A stretch of DNA of 64,000 nt from Rotaria sp. Silwood1 (lineage: Eukaryota; Rotifera; Eurotatoria; Philodinida; Philodinidae). The notes beneath the pieces are model-generated. The model ran no database searches. It was not told the DNA's origin and worked only from the letters and a program-made list of their open reading frames with translations. The stretch spans positions 2,080,529 to 2,144,528 of the forward strand of contig CAJNOP010000012.1 of assembly GCA_905250075.1 (NCBI GenBank), read 5' to 3'. The position numbers and the translations under genes are program-made. How positions within the stretch are numbered: the first letter of the stretch is position 1; each line of letters starts with the position of its first letter. Positions 61,310-64,000 of the stretch are shown here, piece after piece.

Positions 61310-61825
61310 GACTTTGTAAGTAGTGTAGATCCTAATGAGTTAAGAGTATTCTGCAGTCTTACAATCTGTTTTAAGCCAATGTCGTGTTCCATCTTAGGAA
61401 CACAAAGAAAACTTATTTTCAAATTTTGATCTGAAAGTTTGCATAAAGATAGATCTTAATGACAATAGTTTATTGTCAAATTTTTACCTCTTTCAGTTTG
61501 TTTCTTTTCTAAAACAAGAATATCAAATCTGCTGGTGTATGTGTACAGTGTAAAAGGCAACGTATTATTGTAGTTGTGTATTGAGGTAGGAACAACTGAA
61601 CAATTTGAAACGTTCATGATAAACTGTTCTTATTAACTTCAGTATTTATGGAAAGTTTCAAATCAAAAATCGATAAATGAGTTTTTTTAGTATTCTTGAG
61701 GGGAGCACGACATTGACTTGAAAAAATACCAGAAAACTACAATAACTCGGTAATAATAAGCTAATGAGTCGAGTTCTTCTTGGAGTAGTCATAGCTTATT
61801 AGAGTCTGCATGATGAACACAGTCT
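61310..61825. mobile_element. Palindromic MITE, family E copy 4
   Basis: The left arm (GATCCTAATGAGTTAAGAG, then GCCAATGTCGTGTTCC) pairs with the right arm read in reverse (GACTCTAATAAGCTATGAC, then GTCAATGTCGTGCTCC). The right arm AATAAGCTAATGAGTCGAG and TTCTTGGAGTAGTCATAGCT closely match the reverse of 57931-57990. No coding capacity. It lies just downstream of the type I membrane protein gene. Confidence 0.7.
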
Positions 61826-62014
61826 CAACACAAAAGTAATTTATCAATTGATGGACTTCCCTTATTAATCTATTTTTACAGCTCTTTGTAGGCTTTTTTT
61901 ACTTGAGAGGAGCTCAAAATTTGCCAATTAGTCTGATAGAAAGCTGATTTCGACTATTTGGCAGAGTTTTAATGCAAAAATTCAATATTTTTACAGGAAG
62001 GAAAAAAGGAATAA

Positions 62015-62165
62015 CGTTCCTGCCTCCGAGCTACCATGCCATATGAAATGCTGCCTAGCAGCTAATTCAATAGCTTTATATCTTCCTTACAATTATGATT
62101 AGCAGTAGCTCTGAAGAGAGAGACAGTCTGACACAGAGTTCTTGCACAGACGGGTGATTCAAGAG
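62015..62165. repeat. Dispersed repeat, copy 2
   Basis: Same-orientation counterpart of 2985-3140. Shared words in order: TTCCTGCCT, ATTCAATAGCT, ATATCTTCCTTACAA and CAGAGTTCTTGCAC. No terminal repeats and no coding content were recognised. The rest of 61826-63206 around it shows no gene. Confidence 0.6.
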
Positions 62166-63206
62166 AAATAGCAGTTAGTGACTTGTTCCGGGTCATTTCA
62201 TGCCTAGTGGTATTGAAGTTTTCACACAGCACAATCAAGATACGTGTGAAGATAAGTAGTCGCTCAGTCATGGTGACCATACTTTATAGGTACGAAGCCT
62301 AAAGCTCAGGAGGGTCTATCCCTCCTGTGAACAAGAGGCATATCTTCGGAAGAAATTAAGAAAAGATTCCGGTGTATGTCCAAGATATCGGTCGAAACTA
62401 AAAACGAACTCTATAATGCTGTGATCGATATCCAAATTTCATAGCTCAAGCGAGGTCTTTTAACTTGATACTATAGACTTTCTTCTAAAATTTATATTGT
62501 TTAATACTTACAACATGTTACAATTGCTGTTGTTACATTTATTTGCATTTTCGACATATTTAAATAGAATAGTCTTTTCAATATTTTCGGTATTGTCTTC
62601 ATTTTTCTGTACATATATAATCAGTAAGACTGATCTATACTCTATGTAATTCATTTTTTTTTCTTACGGTGTTTCGATATTTCGTACGATCAATTTATGT
62701 TCTCTAGTGCTATTACTTTTCATATAGAGAATTTAAAAATCTTATTGAAAGAAAACCCCAGATTATCATTTAGAAAATATTTTCATGTGACTTCAAGAAA
62801 AACGTTTTTTTTATCTCTTGACTTTGATTGCTGAACAATTGCTTACTATAAAAAACTACCTTCTTTAACGACTTCTGGAAGTAAGATATCAAAAAATGCA
62901 AAATTCGAGTGCATTTTATTTTCTGTTCTTTCATATAACATTCAATAGAACTTCAAAAGCTGCTCACGAATATTTGTGTTTTATTTCGATTCGATTACTA
63001 TTTAGCTTGGACAAACACCTTCAAATACATCAAATGACGAAAATATAGTATTTGTAGCCCACCAAGGCACTTTTTCTTGAGAAACTGTTGATTCTTGATT
63101 ATCTTAATTTTATAAACTTTTCGAAAACATAATATTCAAAATCAGAATGAAAAGCTGAGTAGAAAAATGCTATTTAATAAGATGTAAAATTATTAAGATT
63201 AAAAAG

Positions 63207-64000
63207 TCCTATCCGACATATCTAGATTCATCAAACTTGAAACATGTATCTGTAAGCGTTTTTTGTAAACCAATCTAGGTTTTGTAAGAAGAAATAGAAG
63301 CAAATGTCTTGTCCCATTAGAATCATCAGGTCATGAGCAGCACAAGTACCGCTTCAGCTTTTTTAGATTTTATTTTATTCTTAGGAAACTTGAATTTTTT
63401 TTCTCATCTGGTAGTAATGTGTGGCGAAAAGAAAAAAAAAATATTTGTATTTAGCAATTTTAATTATCATGGTCCAGCCATGAAAGCAATGCAGATAGCA
63501 TATTCGAAATTAGTGTCGAAAACTGTACTGAACCATATATGTTTTAATAACAACTATTTTCGATGGAAAACCAACTTGTAGTCTTCCTCAGATCTATTTT
63601 TCTAAAATTTTGCCCCTAGCGCCTTCCAGGGATCGATTTTTCGCAGAACAGAAGGTCTTTTAGAACATGTAGTATTCAATGTAGTTTTCGACACTAATTC
63701 CGAATATGCTATCTACATTGCTTTCATGGCTGGACCATGATAATTAAAATTGCTAAATACAAATATGTTTTTTTTCTTTTCGCCTCACATTACTACCAGA
63801 TGAGAAAAAAAATTCAAGTTTCCTAAGAATAAAATAAAATCTAAAAAAGCTGAAGCGGTACTTGTGCTGCTCATGACCTGATGATTCTAATGAAATAAGA
63901 CATTTGCTTCTCTTTCTTCTTACAAAACCTAGATTGGTTTACAAAAAACGCTCACAGATACATGCTTCAAGTTTGATGAATCTAGATATGTCGGATAGGA
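63207..64000. repeat. Near-perfect inverted repeat running off the window
   Basis: Left arm 63207-63524 and right arm 63683-64000 are reverse complements in perfect register with no length change over 318 bases. I count about ten mismatches, so identity is near 97%. The spacer is 158 bases and weakly paired next to the arms. The right arm still pairs at the last base of the window (TCCTATCCGACATATC against its complement), so the true arms may be longer on the right side. The left side beyond 63207 cannot be tested. The 82-codon frame at 63333 lies in the left arm and is not convincing. This is either a young foldback element or a genomic palindrome. Confidence 0.92.

Noticed and set aside
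63333-63581. 82-codon frame at the right edge
   Set aside because: Falls inside the left arm of the inverted repeat and extends into its unpaired spacer; likely a by-product.
1-64000. CRISPR arrays, operons with ribosome binding sites, retroviral or Polinton-like elements
   Set aside because: None recognised. The intron structure throughout shows a eukaryotic nuclear genome.

Overview
The window is AT-rich animal DNA, about 30% GC by eye and richer in a few genes. Its genes are split by spliceosomal introns, many only 45-70 bases long. The best guess is a bdelloid rotifer (Adineta/Rotaria/Philodina kin). Reasons: short AT-rich introns; a broken gene joining an ADP-ribosyltransferase end to kinesin-light-chain-type TPRs, an arrangement I recall as typical of bdelloids; a single-exon bacterial-type metalloprotease-lectin gene that looks horizontally acquired; decayed gene copies as expected after ancient tetraploidy; and splice acceptors just before many start codons, as expected of spliced-leader trans-splicing. 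The species assignment is inference.

Layout. 0.4-7.5 kb: a five-exon gene for a long disordered Ser/Asn/Gln-rich protein, with two palindromic transposable elements in its last intron. 8.2-8.6 kb: a small one-helix membrane protein. 10 kb: a four-EF-hand calmodulin-like protein. 12.9-14.0 kb (minus): a secreted trypsin-like protease. 15.9-17.3 kb (minus): the broken ART-TPR gene. 19.4-19.8 kb (minus): an unidentified decayed coding remnant. 21.5-22.6 kb: the BSP metalloprotease with a ricin-type lectin. 24.8-26.9 kb: ribosomal protein uL5/RPL11, then the Golgi protein SYS1. 27.5 kb: tRNA-Thr(AGT). 28.0-31.9 kb: inositol polyphosphate 1-phosphatase (INPP1). 35-37.4 kb (minus): a mariner relic and a PEP carboxykinase pseudogene. 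37.7-41.4 kb: TRAM1. 41.4-47.4 kb: gene-poor. 47.4-48.2 kb: two small convergent lineage-specific genes. 50.0-51.0 kb (minus): a CAP-domain protein with an N-terminal hydrophobic anchor. 51.4-57.6 kb (minus): a short formin with an ETS transcription factor gene nested in one intron on the same strand. 59.8-61.0 kb: a single-exon type I membrane protein. 63.2 kb to the edge: a near-perfect inverted repeat running out of the window.

The genes do not form a pathway; they are ordinary dispersed housekeeping and regulatory genes (translation, Golgi/ER trafficking, inositol phosphate turnover, actin nucleation, transcription). The most distinctive content is the non-coding part. At least eight long palindromes of 0.2-0.8 kb were found by pairing arms by hand, and they fall into a few families. 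One family has four copies (6.2, 31.1, 57.9 and 61.3 kb) and another has two (20.4 and 44.8 kb). No retrovirus, Polinton or CRISPR array was recognised. All identifications come from reading the sequence; no search was run.
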